In this document: one piece after another, positions 16,454 to 26,513 of the stretch | Layout of the letters: each line of letters begins with the position of its first letter | How positions within the stretch are numbered: position 1 is the first letter of the stretch | NCBI RefSeq assembly: GCF_014280875.1 | Contig: NZ_JACLAL010000002.1 | Coordinates: forward strand, 1 to 64,000 | Source: Paenirhizobium daejeonense | GTDB lineage: Bacteria; Pseudomonadota; Alphaproteobacteria; Rhizobiales; Rhizobiaceae | DNA: 64,000 bases | Direction of reading: 5' to 3' | Position numbers and translations under genes: made by a program | Notes under the pieces: generated by a model | Told to the model about the DNA's origin: nothing | The model's input: only the letters and a program-made list of their open reading frames with translations | The model's database searches: none

Positions 16454-17881
16454 TCAGGCCGCGCTTGCGCCGCTACCCCACGGGCCGTGATGAATGTCCT
16501 TGCCATCCGTGCGGTCGAAGCCATGGGCACCGAAGAAATCGCGCTGGGCCTGGATGAGGTTCGCAGTGCCGCGAGACTGCCGGTAGGCGTCGAAATATGT
16601 GAGCGCCGAGGCAAGAGCGGGAACCGGCAGGCCGGCGGATACGGCTGCTGCGACGATGCGGCGCAGCGACGGCAGACTTTCCTTGACCATGGCCGAAAAT
16701 GCCGGCGTGACGATCAGGTTGGCGGCATCCGGCGTTGCCGTGAAGGCGCGGGTAATCTCGTCGAGGAACTGCGAGCGGATGATGCAGCCGGCGCGCCAGA
16801 TCTTCGCGATCGTCGGCATGGGCAACGACCAGCCAAACTCCTTGCTGGCGGCGGACATGACGGCGAAGCCCTGTGCATAGGCAGCGATCTTGGCGGCGAA
16901 AAGAGCAAGCTCCAGATCGGTCTCCAGATTGCCGCCGGAAAGCGTGAACGGCAGCTTTTCCTTGCCGAACAGGGCTTCGGCCGCTTCCCGCTCAGACTTC
17001 ATCGAGGACAGGCTGCGTGCCGCGACTGCGGCTTCAATCGCGGTAGCCGGAATGCCCATCTGCTGCGCCTCGATCACCGACCACTTGCCCGTACCCTTCT
17101 GGCCAGCCTTGTCGAGAATGAGATCGACCATGGAGCCGCCGGTCGCCGGATCGGCAGCCGCAAGAACCTTTTCGGTGATTTCGATCAGGTAGGAATTCAG
17201 GCGGCCCTTGTTCCAGCCGCCGAAGGTCGAACCGATCTCGGTTGCGCTCTTGCCGAGGCCGTCTCGCAGGATGCCATAGATTTCGGCGATCATCTGCATA
17301 TCCGCATATTCGATGCCGTTATGGATGGTCTTGACGAAGTGGCCGGCGCCGTTCGGTCCAAGCCATGCGCAGCACGGATCGTCTTCATACTTTGCAGCAA
17401 TCGAGGTGAGCACAGTTTCGACACGTGCATAGGATTCCGGCGTACCGCCGACCATGATCGAGGGGCCGTGACGCGCGCCTTCCTCACCGCCGGAGACACC
17501 CATGCCGATAAAGGTCAGGCCGGTGCCGGACAGCCGCTCGAAACGGGACATGGTATCGCGGAAATTAGCATTGCCGGCGTCGATCATGATGTCCCCGCCC
17601 GAGAGATGGGGCATTAGCGCATCGATCTGCTGGTCCACGGCATCGCCGGCCTTGATCATGATGATGATCGGCCGCGGCGGACGGATGGCCGCAACAAATT
17701 CTTCGATCGTATGGCAGGCGACGATCTGGCCGGCAAGATCTCCGGCTTCGCCGAGGAATTCGTCGGTACGTGCGGTCGTTCGGTTGAAGACGGCGATCCT
17801 GTTGCCCTTCTCGGCGATATTGAGCGCCAGATTGGAACCCATCACGCCAAGCCCGATCAGTCCGATTTCAGCCTGCTGCAT
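16454..17881 (-). CDS. gnd: 6-phosphogluconate dehydrogenase (decarboxylating)
   Basis: A 475-residue NADP-dependent enzyme converting 6-phosphogluconate to ribulose 5-phosphate and CO2 in the pentose phosphate pathway. The nucleotide-binding GLGVMGSNLALN is at residues 10-21. The substrate region GVSGGEEGARHGPSIM and the catalytic lysine/histidine stretch GPNGAGHFVKTIHNGIEYADMQ are present, and full length matches the long (six-phosphogluconate, non-archaeal) form. The ATG at 17881 has GGAG upstream and family homology begins there. It stands alone between two unrelated operons. Confidence 0.96.
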   Translation of the reverse strand: MQQAEIGLIGLGVMGSNLALNIAEKGNRIAVFNRTTARTDEFLGEAGDLAGQIVACHTIEEFVAAIRPPRPIIIMIKAGDAVDQQIDALMPHLSGGDIMIDAGNANFRDTMSRFERLSGTGLTFIGMGVSGGEEGARHGPSIMVGGTPESYARVETVLTSIAAKYEDDPCCAWLGPNGAGHFVKTIHNGIEYADMQMIAEIYGILRDGLGKSATEIGSTFGGWNKGRLNSYLIEITEKVLAAADPATGGSMVDLILDKAGQKGTGKWSVIEAQQMGIPATAIEAAVAARSLSSMKSEREAAEALFGKEKLPFTLSGGNLETDLELALFAAKIAAYAQGFAVMSAASKEFGWSLPMPTIAKIWRAGCIIRSQFLDEITRAFTATPDAANLIVTPAFSAMVKESLPSLRRIVAAAVSAGLPVPALASALTYFDAYRQSRGTANLIQAQRDFFGAHGFDRTDGKDIHHGPWGSGASAA

Positions 17882-18010
17882 TTCCTGCTCCGATTCAAAA
17901 CGATTGAAATTCAAATCGGCCTGTTTTGGCACTCCTTCATTGCAGGAGCAAGAAAGATCCGCGGTAAAACATTCGTGCTTGGCTCCACCCGGCGTCGCTC
18001 AGAGCGCAAC

Positions 18011-18166
18011 TCAGGTCTCGGGGCGATCGTCGGCATCGTCTAGGACGCGCCAGGCCGCACCTTCCAGATCCTCGTACTGGCCGCTCTTCAGCGACCAGAG
18101 GAACGCAAACAATCCCAACCCGCCGAGAAACAGCGCGATAGGGATCAGGTAGATGAGCATGTTCAT
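18011..18166 (-). CDS. ccoS: cbb3 oxidase assembly protein CcoS (FixS)
   Basis: A 51-residue single-pass membrane protein beginning MNMLIYLIPIALFLGGLGLF, followed by FLWSLKSGQYEDLEGAAWR, the CcoS signature (a hydrophobic helix, then an acidic patch with Gln-Tyr-Glu-Asp). Required for insertion of haem and copper into cbb3 oxidase in studied bacteria. Its ATG overlaps the ccoI stop as ATGA, so it is translated with the copper ATPase. It is last in the ccoGHIS string. Confidence 0.95.
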   Translation of the reverse strand: MNMLIYLIPIALFLGGLGLFAFLWSLKSGQYEDLEGAAWRVLDDADDRPET

Positions 18167-20463
18167 GACGCAAGCCTTGCATTCGGAGCCGGAAAACCGG
18201 CAGCCGGCTGGGATGTTTCCCCTTCCGGGCGCAGGTTGAGCCGGTTCAGCCGAAGCGCATTGACGACAACGATGATCGAAGATGTAGACATCGCGACGGC
18301 CGCGATCAGCGGTGTCGCATAGCCGAGAATGGCAATCGGAACAGCAATCAGATTATAGCCGATGGCGAGCGCGAAATTCTCGCGAATGAGCCGTCCGGCC
18401 CGGCGTGAAGCCTCAATGGCGAATGCAATGGATTCAAGATTCCGCCGCATGAACACGAAGTCCGCTGCCTGCCGGCCGACATCTGCAGCCGTCGCCGGCG
18501 CGATGGAGACGTGTGCCGCCGCAAGCGCCGGTGCATCATTGATACCATCCCCGACCATCAGCAGCTTGTGTCCCTCAGCCTGAACGGAAGCGCAGAACTC
18601 TGCCTTTTCACGCGGAGCAAGTTCGGCCTTCCAGTTATCGATGCCAAGCCTCTTGGCAAGCGCGCCTACCACTGCGGCACGGTCGCCGGAGAGAATGCCG
18701 ATGGAATAGCCTTGCTTCTTCAAAAGCGCGATGGCAGCCTCGGCGCCGGGGCGCAACGTGTCCTCGAAACGGAAGGCCTGCAACTCGCGTCCATCGAGCG
18801 ATAGGACAACCTCCGAGAAGGCGTGATCGGCGGACTGGCCAGCCGCTTCGCCGACAGCGAACTTGCGGCTTCCAAGTCGGTAGGTTCCCTCGCTGGTAGA
18901 CGCCTCGACGCCAGCACCAGGAATCTCGGTCACCATAGCGAAGACTTTTGCGGGAACCGTAGCGGCCTGCCACAGCGCCTCGGAAAGCGGATGGCGGGAA
19001 TGCGCGGCAAGTCCCGCAGCAGTAGCAAAGGCGCTGGAATCCAAGTCAGCGATACCAATCAACCTTGGCTTGCCGAGCGTCAATGTACCGGTTTTATCGA
19101 AAGCGATAGTGTCGATTTCAGCCAGTCGTTCCATGGCAGAACCGTCCTTCACCATGATACCAGACTTGAAGAGGCGTCCCGCAGCAACGACCTGCACGAC
19201 CGGCACGGCAAGGCCGAGCGCGCAAGGGCATGTGATGATCAGCACCGCGACGGCCACGAGCAGCGCATGCTTCCAGTCTCCGTCGTAAAAGCCCCAGGAC
19301 ATGAAGGTGACGAAGGCAGTCAGATGCACGGCGGGCGAATAGAACTGCGCGGCGCGGTCGGCTATGCGGCGATAACGCGCCCTGCCCCCCTCGGCGGCTT
19401 CCATCAGGTTGATGACTTCCGCAAGGAACGAGTTCTTGGCCGTTGCTCTCGCTTCGATCACCAGCGAACCGGTCAGGCTGAGCGTGCCCGCCTGCACGGC
19501 GTCTCCGCTCGTGACCTGTAGTGGTGCGCTCTCGCCGTTGACGATCGACACATCCATGTCGCTGGCACCCGAAAGAATGAGGCCATCCACCGGCACGCGT
19601 TCACCGGCGGCAACGGCCACGCTGTCACCCACGCGAATTTCCTCAAGCGGCCGGTATTCGCGTGAACCGTCTTCCGCAACCACCATGGCGCCGCGCGGGC
19701 TGAGCCGTGCAAGGCCGCTGATCGCGGAGCGCGCCCGGTCCCGCATCATGTGATCGAGCGTCCGGCCGATCAGCAGGAAGAACAGGAGCGAAGCCGTCGC
19801 GTCGAACCAGGCATGTTCACCGTGGTTGATCGTCTCCCAGAGCGAAATGAAGTAGGAAAGCGTGATGCCGATCGCAATCGGCACATCCATGTTGGTGCGG
19901 CCGTGCCGGATCGCATTCCAGGCGGACTGGTAGAAGAACCGGCCGGCATAGATCAGCGCCGGCGCGGCGATCATTGCCGAAATCCAGTGAAACATGTCGC
20001 GTGTGGCGGCATCCGCGCCCGACCACACGGAAACCGAAAGCAGCATGATATTGGTCGCCGCGAAGCCTGAAACCGCAACGGCGCGAACCAGCTTGTTGCG
20101 CAGTTCGTCGGAAGCCTCCTCAGCCGGAGTGAACAGATGGGATTCATAACCGGTCGAGGCGATGGCTCTTGCTATGCCGACAGGGTCCGTCGGCTGTCCC
20201 TCGACCTCATCCTTCCACACCACCGAGACGCGCTTGGTCGAAAGATTGACACGCGCGCGCTGAACCTCGGGAAGCGCACGGAGCACGCCTTCAATAGTGG
20301 TGATACAGGTGCCGCAATGCACGGCCGGCACGCTCAGGTCGACCTGATGAAGGCCTTCGCCGACATCGCGACTGGAGAGACGCAACTCCTCCGAACTCGG
20401 CAGGGCATGCCCTGCCCGCTCGATATCGAGTGCCCCCTCGGTACCGGCTGCGCAGCAGCTCAT
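18163..20463 (-). CDS. ccoI: Copper-transporting P1B-type ATPase CcoI (FixI)
   Basis: A 766-residue P-type ATPase that exports copper for assembly of the cbb3 CuB centre. It has an N-terminal heavy-metal domain with Cys50-Gly-Thr-Cys53, a membrane metal site Cys412-Pro-Cys414, the phosphorylation site Asp456 in FDKTGTLTLGKP, and the hinge MVGDGINDAPAL near residue 640. The start MSCCAAG follows 1 bp inside the ccoH stop (ATGA overlap), as expected for the ccoGHIS operon. Length and order match rhizobial FixI. Confidence 0.97.
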   Translation of the reverse strand: MSCCAAGTEGALDIERAGHALPSSEELRLSSRDVGEGLHQVDLSVPAVHCGTCITTIEGVLRALPEVQRARVNLSTKRVSVVWKDEVEGQPTDPVGIARAIASTGYESHLFTPAEEASDELRNKLVRAVAVSGFAATNIMLLSVSVWSGADAATRDMFHWISAMIAAPALIYAGRFFYQSAWNAIRHGRTNMDVPIAIGITLSYFISLWETINHGEHAWFDATASLLFFLLIGRTLDHMMRDRARSAISGLARLSPRGAMVVAEDGSREYRPLEEIRVGDSVAVAAGERVPVDGLILSGASDMDVSIVNGESAPLQVTSGDAVQAGTLSLTGSLVIEARATAKNSFLAEVINLMEAAEGGRARYRRIADRAAQFYSPAVHLTAFVTFMSWGFYDGDWKHALLVAVAVLIITCPCALGLAVPVVQVVAAGRLFKSGIMVKDGSAMERLAEIDTIAFDKTGTLTLGKPRLIGIADLDSSAFATAAGLAAHSRHPLSEALWQAATVPAKVFAMVTEIPGAGVEASTSEGTYRLGSRKFAVGEAAGQSADHAFSEVVLSLDGRELQAFRFEDTLRPGAEAAIALLKKQGYSIGILSGDRAAVVGALAKRLGIDNWKAELAPREKAEFCASVQAEGHKLLMVGDGINDAPALAAAHVSIAPATAADVGRQAADFVFMRRNLESIAFAIEASRRAGRLIRENFALAIGYNLIAVPIAILGYATPLIAAVAMSTSSIIVVVNALRLNRLNLRPEGETSQPAAGFPAPNARLAS

Positions 20464-20960
20464 TTCTGTTCTCCAATGACCGCGATGCGGTTGGCCTCGT
20501 GCATGATCAGTTGGCCATCCTTCATCGCCTTCATCTCAACGATCCAGTGGCCATGGGCTACGTCGTGTTCTGCGACATAGACGCCGTTCCCGATCGGGAC
20601 GAGCGTCGCGACGAAATCCTGATGCTCGCCGACCGGTCGCTTGAAATGGGCCGTCACCTCATCCGCGACGACCGGTTCATCACCGGGAAGCGTGAGCGTA
20701 TAGGCGATCCTGCCGTTCTTGACCTCGAGTTTTCCCTTGATGCCGGTCGCCAGCATGCCGCGGATAGCGGCTGCCTTGCCATTGAACTCCTGGCTGGCGA
20801 TGTAGGTGTTCTGCACCACCAGGCCACTCCATGTCGACGAGGCGAAATAGGCCATCGTCATGTTCACGGTGATGACGACCCCGAAGAACGTCACCAGAAG
20901 AGCGGCCATATGCCAGCCGGTGAAAACGAACCCGGCCTTTTCGTTGCTTGCAGCACTCAT
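20460..20960 (-). CDS. ccoH: cbb3 oxidase assembly protein CcoH (FixH)
   Basis: A 166-residue membrane-anchored protein with one N-terminal helix (TGWHMAALLVTFFGVVITVNMTMAYFASSTWSGLV) and a periplasmic beta-rich domain, the FixH pattern. It interacts with the oxidase and CcoI during assembly in studied species. Both ends overlap neighbouring genes by 4 bp, consistent with a tightly coupled operon. Confidence 0.94.
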   Translation of the reverse strand: MSAASNEKAGFVFTGWHMAALLVTFFGVVITVNMTMAYFASSTWSGLVVQNTYIASQEFNGKAAAIRGMLATGIKGKLEVKNGRIAYTLTLPGDEPVVADEVTAHFKRPVGEHQDFVATLVPIGNGVYVAEHDVAHGHWIVEMKAMKDGQLIMHEANRIAVIGEQK

Positions 20961-22546
20961 TTCTTCTTCACTCCGGGTCCGTTGAACACGGCCTTGTACG
21001 AGTTTTCCTCATGGCCATCGGCATCCTTCACGGTGAAGCGGAAGTGCTCCGATTCCCACGCAACCTGATCGCCGGGCAACGTGACGTAGACCTTAAGCGT
21101 CGTTGCCTCGTCCGGCTCGACAGAAACCGCGAACGAGCGCACCGCATCGGAAGACACTCCGTTGACCTTCATCGAGGCGTCCGGCAGTCCATCCAACGAC
21201 ACCACGATATTGCGCGGCTGCGGGATCATATTCAAGATTCGAAGGGTGTAGCCGTTACGGATCGAACCGTTCGATTCGAGTACATATTGCGGATTGCGGT
21301 CATGCAGAACATTGAGCTCCAGCCGATCGCGACTGAGGAGTGCAATCAGAAGACCAATCCCGACGGCCGACCAGACGCCCATATAAAGCAGTGTGCGCGC
21401 ACGGAAGATGATCCGCCAGTTGAAATGACGGACCTTGTCGCTGAACGAACCGTCGGCCGCACGGACGTTCAGCGGGTTGATCGCGGTCGCACCGTTGCTT
21501 GTCGCGAGCGCCATGTTCCCCTGATATTCATCAAGCGTAGCATAGGCGATCAGCCCGCGCGGCTTCCCGATCTTGTCCATCACGCCATCGCAGGCATCAA
21601 TGCAGAGCGCGCAGGTTATGCATTCGAGCTGCTGCCCGTCGCGAATGTCGATACCCATGGGACAGACCGCAACGCATGCATTGCAGTCGACGCAATCCCC
21701 GACGATCTCGCCCGCAGCCGCGGCCTTCTTGGCATGGCGCGAACGCGGTTCGCCACGCCAGTCGTTATAGGTGACGACCAGCGAATTTTCGTCCAGCATC
21801 GCCGCCTGAATACGCGGCCACGGGCACATGTAGATGCACACCTGTTCGCGCATCAGGCCGCCGAACACATAGGTGGTGGCGGTCAGAATGGCGACGGTAA
21901 TATAGGCAACCGGCTGCGCCTGCCCGGTCACGAAGTCCATGAACAGCGCCGGCGCATCCGCAAAGTAGAAAATCCAGGCGCCACCGGTGGCCACGCCGAT
22001 CACCAGCCAGATCGCGTGCTTGGACACCCGCTTCCAGATCTTGTCGAAGGTCCATGGCGCGTTCTCAAGTTTCATGCGGGCATTGCGGTCACCTTCGATG
22101 GCCCGCTCCACCACGAGGAACAAATCCACCCAGACCGTCTGGGGACAGGTATAGCCACACCACGCGCGGCCAACTGCCGAAGTCACCAGGAAGAGACCAA
22201 AACCGGCCATGACCAGAAGGCCGGCGACGAAGAAGAATTCCTGCGGCCAAATCTCGATGAAGAAGAAATAGAAACGGCGATGAGCAAGATCGATCAGGAC
22301 GGCCTGGTCGGGAGCAAATTCACCACGATCCCACCGTAGCCACGGCGTGAGATAATAAATACCGAGAGTGACGAACATGACAAGCCACTTGAACTGGCGG
22401 AAACGTCCCTCGGCTCTTTTCGGGAAGATCTTCTTGCGCGCCTCGTAAAGCGGCCGGCGCGTCTTTGCCGACATCACCGCCTCGGCGTCCAGACGTTCGA
22501 CTTCCGCGGGCTCGGCCGCGCTTCCCTTGTCAGCATGCAGATTCAT
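20957..22546 (-). CDS. ccoG: cbb3 oxidase accessory protein CcoG (FixG)
   Basis: A 529-residue membrane iron-sulfur protein. Five or so membrane helices surround two ferredoxin-like [4Fe-4S] motifs, the first starting at Cys285 (CVDCNACVAVCP) and the second CITCALCIDACD. The helices contain CGYTCPQTVWVDLF and CIYMCPWPRIQAAM, two further conserved Cys motifs. CcoG is reported in the literature to reduce copper(II) for supply to the oxidase. First gene of ccoGHIS; an FNR/FixK box lies 53-66 bases upstream. Confidence 0.97.
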   Translation of the reverse strand: MNLHADKGSAAEPAEVERLDAEAVMSAKTRRPLYEARKKIFPKRAEGRFRQFKWLVMFVTLGIYYLTPWLRWDRGEFAPDQAVLIDLAHRRFYFFFIEIWPQEFFFVAGLLVMAGFGLFLVTSAVGRAWCGYTCPQTVWVDLFLVVERAIEGDRNARMKLENAPWTFDKIWKRVSKHAIWLVIGVATGGAWIFYFADAPALFMDFVTGQAQPVAYITVAILTATTYVFGGLMREQVCIYMCPWPRIQAAMLDENSLVVTYNDWRGEPRSRHAKKAAAAGEIVGDCVDCNACVAVCPMGIDIRDGQQLECITCALCIDACDGVMDKIGKPRGLIAYATLDEYQGNMALATSNGATAINPLNVRAADGSFSDKVRHFNWRIIFRARTLLYMGVWSAVGIGLLIALLSRDRLELNVLHDRNPQYVLESNGSIRNGYTLRILNMIPQPRNIVVSLDGLPDASMKVNGVSSDAVRSFAVSVEPDEATTLKVYVTLPGDQVAWESEHFRFTVKDADGHEENSYKAVFNGPGVKKK

Positions 22547-22598
22547 CGGAGACCTCGTTGTTCGGTATTTCTTCTCCCATTTGGCATGATAACCCGCC

Positions 22599-22612
22599 TT
22601 GACTTATATCAA
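22599..22612. promoter_or_regulatory. FNR/FixK box (anaerobox) upstream of ccoG
   Basis: TTGACTTATATCAA matches the TTGAT-N4-ATCAA consensus with one change. It is placed to activate ccoGHIS under low oxygen, probably via FnrN encoded in this window or a FixK elsewhere. Confidence 0.85.
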
Positions 22613-22723
22613 GCAGCGGCGAAGCGTCGCAATTCATACGAAGTACACTATGTGGAGATCTATTTTCGCAGGATGATAGCGCAGTTCGGGCCATTCCGCT
22701 CGCTTCCATTCACCGACCAGCAA

Positions 22724-22752
22724 CAAAAAACCACGCCTCGGAAGGCGTGGTT
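22724..22752 (-). terminator. Rho-independent terminator after ccoP
   Basis: On the minus strand a 9-bp stem ACCACGCCT / AGGCGTGGT with a 4-base loop is followed by TTTTTTG, a classic intrinsic terminator 68 bases after the ccoP stop. It separates ccoNOQP from ccoGHIS. Confidence 0.9.
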
Positions 22753-22819
22753 CGAGAGAGCGAGATGGCGCGGGTTGGGCGGAAGGGCGTTCGCCATACC
22801 GCCGCAACCCCTTTGGGAC

Positions 22820-23683
22820 TTATTCGCCGCCACCCAGCGAATGGACGTAGACCGTCAGCTCCTTGACGGTGGCGTCACCCAGGCGAGCATTCCAGGCCGG
22901 CATGACGCCGTGCTTCGGATGCGAGACCTGCGCGGCGATTTCCGCTTCGCCGTTGACCTTCAGCCAGATGGCGTCTGCAAGGTTTGGAGCACCGAAATCG
23001 CGACCGCCCTTGGCGTCTTCGCCGTGGCAGGAAGCGCAGTTATCTGCAAAGACCTGCTTGCCGGGCTCGACGAGGGCTGCATCCGAAGGAGTGCCGGTCA
23101 GGCTGACGACGTAGGCGGCAACCTGCTTGACCTGTTCCGGCTCGAGAATGTCGGCGAAGGCCGGCATTTCCGAAACGCGGGTATCCGGATCGCTGTCGTA
23201 GCGAATGCCGTGGGAGATCGTGGTGTAGAGCGATTCCAGATCACCACCCCACAGCCAGTCGTCGTCGTTGAGGTTCGGATAACCGACCCCGCCCGAAGCG
23301 CCCGAGCCGTGGCAGGGCGTGCAGTTCACCTTGAACGCTGCAGCACCGCCAGCCGTGGCGAACTGGGCCAGTTCCGGGTCGGCAACGATCTCGGCCAGCG
23401 GGAGCGCGGCAATCTTCTCGACGAAGACGGACTGCGCAGCCTTGGCCTCGTTGAGTTCGGCCGCAACCTGGGCACGGCTGGAGAAGCCCAGTACCCCTTT
23501 GGTGTTCTCCTTCAGCAGCGGCCAGGCCGGATAGGCGATCGTGTAACCAATGGCCCACAGGATCGTCAGATAGAAGGTATAAACCCACCAGCGCGGCATC
23601 GGGTTGTTCAGTTCACGAATGCCGTCCCACTCGTGGCCAGTGGTTTCGACGCCACTGATTTCGTCAATGTGCTTTTGTGCCAT
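22820..23683 (-). CDS. ccoP: cbb3-type cytochrome c oxidase subunit III (dihaem CcoP)
   Basis: A 287-residue membrane-anchored dihaem cytochrome c. One N-terminal helix (about residues 35-58) precedes two c-type haem sites, Cys121-TPCH-125 and Cys216-ASCH-220, each with a downstream Met ligand region (DTRVSEMPAFADIL and KHGVMPAWN). It passes electrons to CcoO/CcoN in microaerobic respiration. It follows ccoQ by 3 bp. Confidence 0.97.
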   Translation of the reverse strand: MAQKHIDEISGVETTGHEWDGIRELNNPMPRWWVYTFYLTILWAIGYTIAYPAWPLLKENTKGVLGFSSRAQVAAELNEAKAAQSVFVEKIAALPLAEIVADPELAQFATAGGAAAFKVNCTPCHGSGASGGVGYPNLNDDDWLWGGDLESLYTTISHGIRYDSDPDTRVSEMPAFADILEPEQVKQVAAYVVSLTGTPSDAALVEPGKQVFADNCASCHGEDAKGGRDFGAPNLADAIWLKVNGEAEIAAQVSHPKHGVMPAWNARLGDATVKELTVYVHSLGGGE

Positions 23684-23686
23684 CTC

Positions 23687-23839
23687 TTAGTCCTCCTTGA
23701 GAGGGATGCTTGCTGCATCATCGGCCGATTTCTTTCCGCCGGGCCGCAAGGTGAACACGACGACGCCCACGAAGAACAACGTCATGCCGAGCAAGCCCCA
23801 GCTGTCTGCGAAGTGGCGCATGGCCGTATAGGTTTCCAT
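23687..23839 (-). CDS. ccoQ: cbb3 oxidase subunit CcoQ (FixQ)
   Basis: A 50-residue small membrane subunit: METYTAMRHFADSWGL, then the helix GMTLFFVGVVVFTLRPG and a charged tail ending PLKED. Size, the Tyr/Arg/Phe pattern near the N-terminus and position between ccoO and ccoP identify it. It stabilises the complex in studied bacteria. GAGGAG precedes the ATG. Confidence 0.95.
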   Translation of the reverse strand: METYTAMRHFADSWGLLGMTLFFVGVVVFTLRPGGKKSADDAASIPLKED

Positions 23840-23849
23840 GTGCTCCTCC

Positions 23850-24581
23850 TCAGCGGTAACCGGTCGCGTCGTCGTAGGTCGAGAAGTCTACGAGCGTACC
23901 AAGCATCTGGAGATAGGCGATCAGGGCATCCATTTCGGTAAGCTGAGCCGGATTGCCATCGAAATCGCCGACCTTGGCCTTCGGATAGCGTTCGAGCAGC
24001 GCCGTTGTGTCCGCATTCGGATCCGCCTGGGCGGCAAGATCCGCCGTGGCGTTCTCGATCATTTCGTCCGTGTAGGGAACGCCAACGGTGCGGTTGGCCT
24101 TCAGATCCATGGCGACGTCGGTGATCTTGAGCGGAGTCGTCTTCAAGAAGGAGTAGCTCGGCATGATCGATTCCGGCACGACATCGCGCGGCTCGGTCAG
24201 GTGCTGAACGTGCCACTCATTCGAGTAGCGGTCGCCGACGCGGGCGAGATCGGGCCCCGTCCGCTTCGAGCCCCACTGGAACGGATGGTCGTACATCGAC
24301 TCCGCCGCCAGCGAGTAGTGGCCATAGCGCTCCACCTCGTCGCGGAACGGACGGATCATCTGGCTGTGACAGACATAGCAGCCTTCACGGATGTAGATGT
24401 TCCGGCCCGCGAGTTCGAGCGGCGAGTAAGGCCGCATTCCCTCGACCTTCTCGATGGTGTTCTCGAGATAGAACAGCGGGGCGATTTCCACGATACCGCC
24501 GATGGTCACCACCAGCAGGGATCCGAGGAACAGAAGGCTTGTGTTCTTCTCGAGGATTGCGTGTTTATCAAGAATAGACAT
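23850..24581 (-). CDS. ccoO: cbb3-type cytochrome c oxidase subunit II (monohaem CcoO)
   Basis: A 243-residue membrane-anchored monohaem cytochrome c. The N-terminal helix [22 protein letters not shown] is followed by [21 protein letters not shown], containing the haem site CYVCH and the conserved CcoO context. [15 protein letters not shown] is also typical. It shares electron transfer with CcoP. It lies 14 bp after ccoN. Confidence 0.97.
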   Translation of the reverse strand: MSILDKHAILEKNTSLLFLGSLLVVTIGGIVEIAPLFYLENTIEKVEGMRPYSPLELAGRNIYIREGCYVCHSQMIRPFRDEVERYGHYSLAAESMYDHPFQWGSKRTGPDLARVGDRYSNEWHVQHLTEPRDVVPESIMPSYSFLKTTPLKITDVAMDLKANRTVGVPYTDEMIENATADLAAQADPNADTTALLERYPKAKVGDFDGNPAQLTEMDALIAYLQMLGTLVDFSTYDDATGYR

Positions 24582-24595
24582 GAAAGCCTTCCTTC

Positions 24596-26227
24596 TTATT
24601 CAGCCGGCTGGACAGCAGCGGCAGGAACGGTAGAGCCCGGGATCGGAGCTTCCTGGCGTTCATAGCCGAGGATCGTCATCAGCACGTTGTAGGCCATGAC
24701 GATGCCACCCAGGAGGTAGAGACCACCACCGACGGCACGCAGCACGTAGTACGGGAACAATGCAGCGACCGATTCTGCGAACGAGTAGACCAGGAAGCCC
24801 TGGCTGTCGTATTCGCGCCACATCAGACCCTGCTGGATACCGGCGACCCACAGAACGGCGGCGTAGATGACGATGCCGAGAGTTGCGAGCCAGAAGTGCC
24901 AGTTGACCAGGCGCAGCGAGTAAAGACGGTTTCGGTTCCATAGCTTCGGGGTCAGGTAGTAGACGGCACCGAAAGTGATCATGCCGACCCAGCCGAGAGC
25001 GCCCGAATGAACGTGACCGATGGTCCAGTCGGTATAGTGGCTGAGCGAGTTGACCGCCTTGATCGACATCATCGGGCCTTCGAAGGTCGACATGCCGTAG
25101 AAGGCGATGGCGATAACCATCATGCGGACGATCGGGTCGGTACGGATCTTGTCCCATGCGCCCGAGAGCGTCATCAGACCGTTGATCATGCCACCCCAGG
25201 AGGGCATCCACAACATGATCGAGAAGACCATGCCGAGTGTCTGGGCCCAGTCGGGCAGCGCTGTGTAATGCAGGTGGTGCGGACCGGCCCAGATGTACAT
25301 GAAGATCAGAGCCCAGAAGTGGATGATCGACAGGCGATAGGAATAGACCGGACGACCGGCCTGCTTCGGCACGAAATAGTACATCATGCCGAGGAAGCCC
25401 GCAGTCAGGAAGAAGCCGACGGCGTTATGGCCATACCACCACTGGGTCAGTGCATCCTGTACACCCGAGAAGAGCGAGTAGCTCTTGTAGCCGAGGAAGG
25501 ACACCGGCATCGACAGATTGTTGACGATGTGCAGCATCGCGATGGTGACGATGAACGACAGGTAGAACCAGTTCGCGACATAGATGTGCGATTCCTTGCG
25601 GGTGAAGATCGTTCCGATGAAGGCGATCAGGTAGGCAACCCAGACCACGGTCAGCCAGAGGTCGACATACCATTCCGGTTCAGCGTATTCGCGGCCTTCG
25701 GTGATACCGAGCAGGTATCCGGTCGCAGCCATCACGATGAACAGGTTGTAGCCCCAGAACACGAACCAGCCGAGCGAGCCGCCGAAGAGGCGCTGGCGCG
25801 ACGTGCGCTGCACCACATAAAAGGACGTGGCGATCAGCGCATTGCCACCGAAGGCGAAAATGACTGCAGACGTATGCAAGGGACGCATGCGGCCAAAATT
25901 AAACCACGGTTCGATATTTAGATCCGGGAATGCCAGCTGAAGGGCCACGACGACGCCAACCAGAAAGCCGACCACACCCCAAAACACCGTTGCGATGACG
26001 CCGTATTTGACCACTTCGTCAAAATATTCGGATTTGATCTGAGCTGCAGTCTTTGCGTTCACGGGCGCGAACTGCATTCGCCGCAGCATTACGATTGTGC
26101 CCGCTGTGAGCACGAAGAACGCAACCCACATATGGGTCGCGAACAGGCTGTCGTAAGCGAAAGCCGCCCCCAGCAGCGCGGCGAAGGCGAGTACCGCCAT
26201 CACCATTGTTTCTAACGTGTAATTCAT
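24596..26227 (-). CDS. ccoN: cbb3-type cytochrome c oxidase subunit I (CcoN)
   Basis: The 543-residue catalytic subunit, with about 12 membrane helices carrying haem b, haem b3 and CuB. Visible ligand regions include [42 protein letters not shown] (CuB histidine and cross-linked tyrosine region) and [20 protein letters not shown] (haem histidines). It reduces oxygen to water with proton pumping at very low oxygen. First gene of ccoNOQP; a perfect FNR/FixK box sits 112 bp upstream. Confidence 0.98.
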   Translation of the reverse strand: MNYTLETMVMAVLAFAALLGAAFAYDSLFATHMWVAFFVLTAGTIVMLRRMQFAPVNAKTAAQIKSEYFDEVVKYGVIATVFWGVVGFLVGVVVALQLAFPDLNIEPWFNFGRMRPLHTSAVIFAFGGNALIATSFYVVQRTSRQRLFGGSLGWFVFWGYNLFIVMAATGYLLGITEGREYAEPEWYVDLWLTVVWVAYLIAFIGTIFTRKESHIYVANWFYLSFIVTIAMLHIVNNLSMPVSFLGYKSYSLFSGVQDALTQWWYGHNAVGFFLTAGFLGMMYYFVPKQAGRPVYSYRLSIIHFWALIFMYIWAGPHHLHYTALPDWAQTLGMVFSIMLWMPSWGGMINGLMTLSGAWDKIRTDPIVRMMVIAIAFYGMSTFEGPMMSIKAVNSLSHYTDWTIGHVHSGALGWVGMITFGAVYYLTPKLWNRNRLYSLRLVNWHFWLATLGIVIYAAVLWVAGIQQGLMWREYDSQGFLVYSFAESVAALFPYYVLRAVGGGLYLLGGIVMAYNVLMTILGYERQEAPIPGSTVPAAAVQPAE

Positions 26228-26338
26228 TGTTGGAATCCCCCAACGGCTTGCTGATCATTCACAGGGATCGTCTCTTCGTTCGCGAGCAGATTCCCCCTGC
26301 GTCGTTTGCAGAATTCGCATTCAAGCCGAGAAGACACC

Positions 26339-26352
26339 TTGATCCAAATCAA
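26339..26352. promoter_or_regulatory. Perfect FNR/FixK box between ccoN and a hemerythrin-like gene
   Basis: TTGATCCAAATCAA fits the anaerobox consensus exactly. It lies 112 bp upstream of ccoN and 162 bp upstream of the divergent hemerythrin-like gene, so it may serve either or both. Confidence 0.92.
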
Positions 26353-26513
26353 TGCAAGGGGAAGCTCTTTTAGGAAATGTTGCATCGTCGCCCGATTGCT
26401 TCGCGTTTTATAGGGGAAGAGCGCGGAATGCCTTGTTTTGGCGGCAACGGGGGACCGCTGGAAACAAGAGACAACACTGTACGCGACCTATCGACGCGCC
26501 GGAGAAAGCGGAT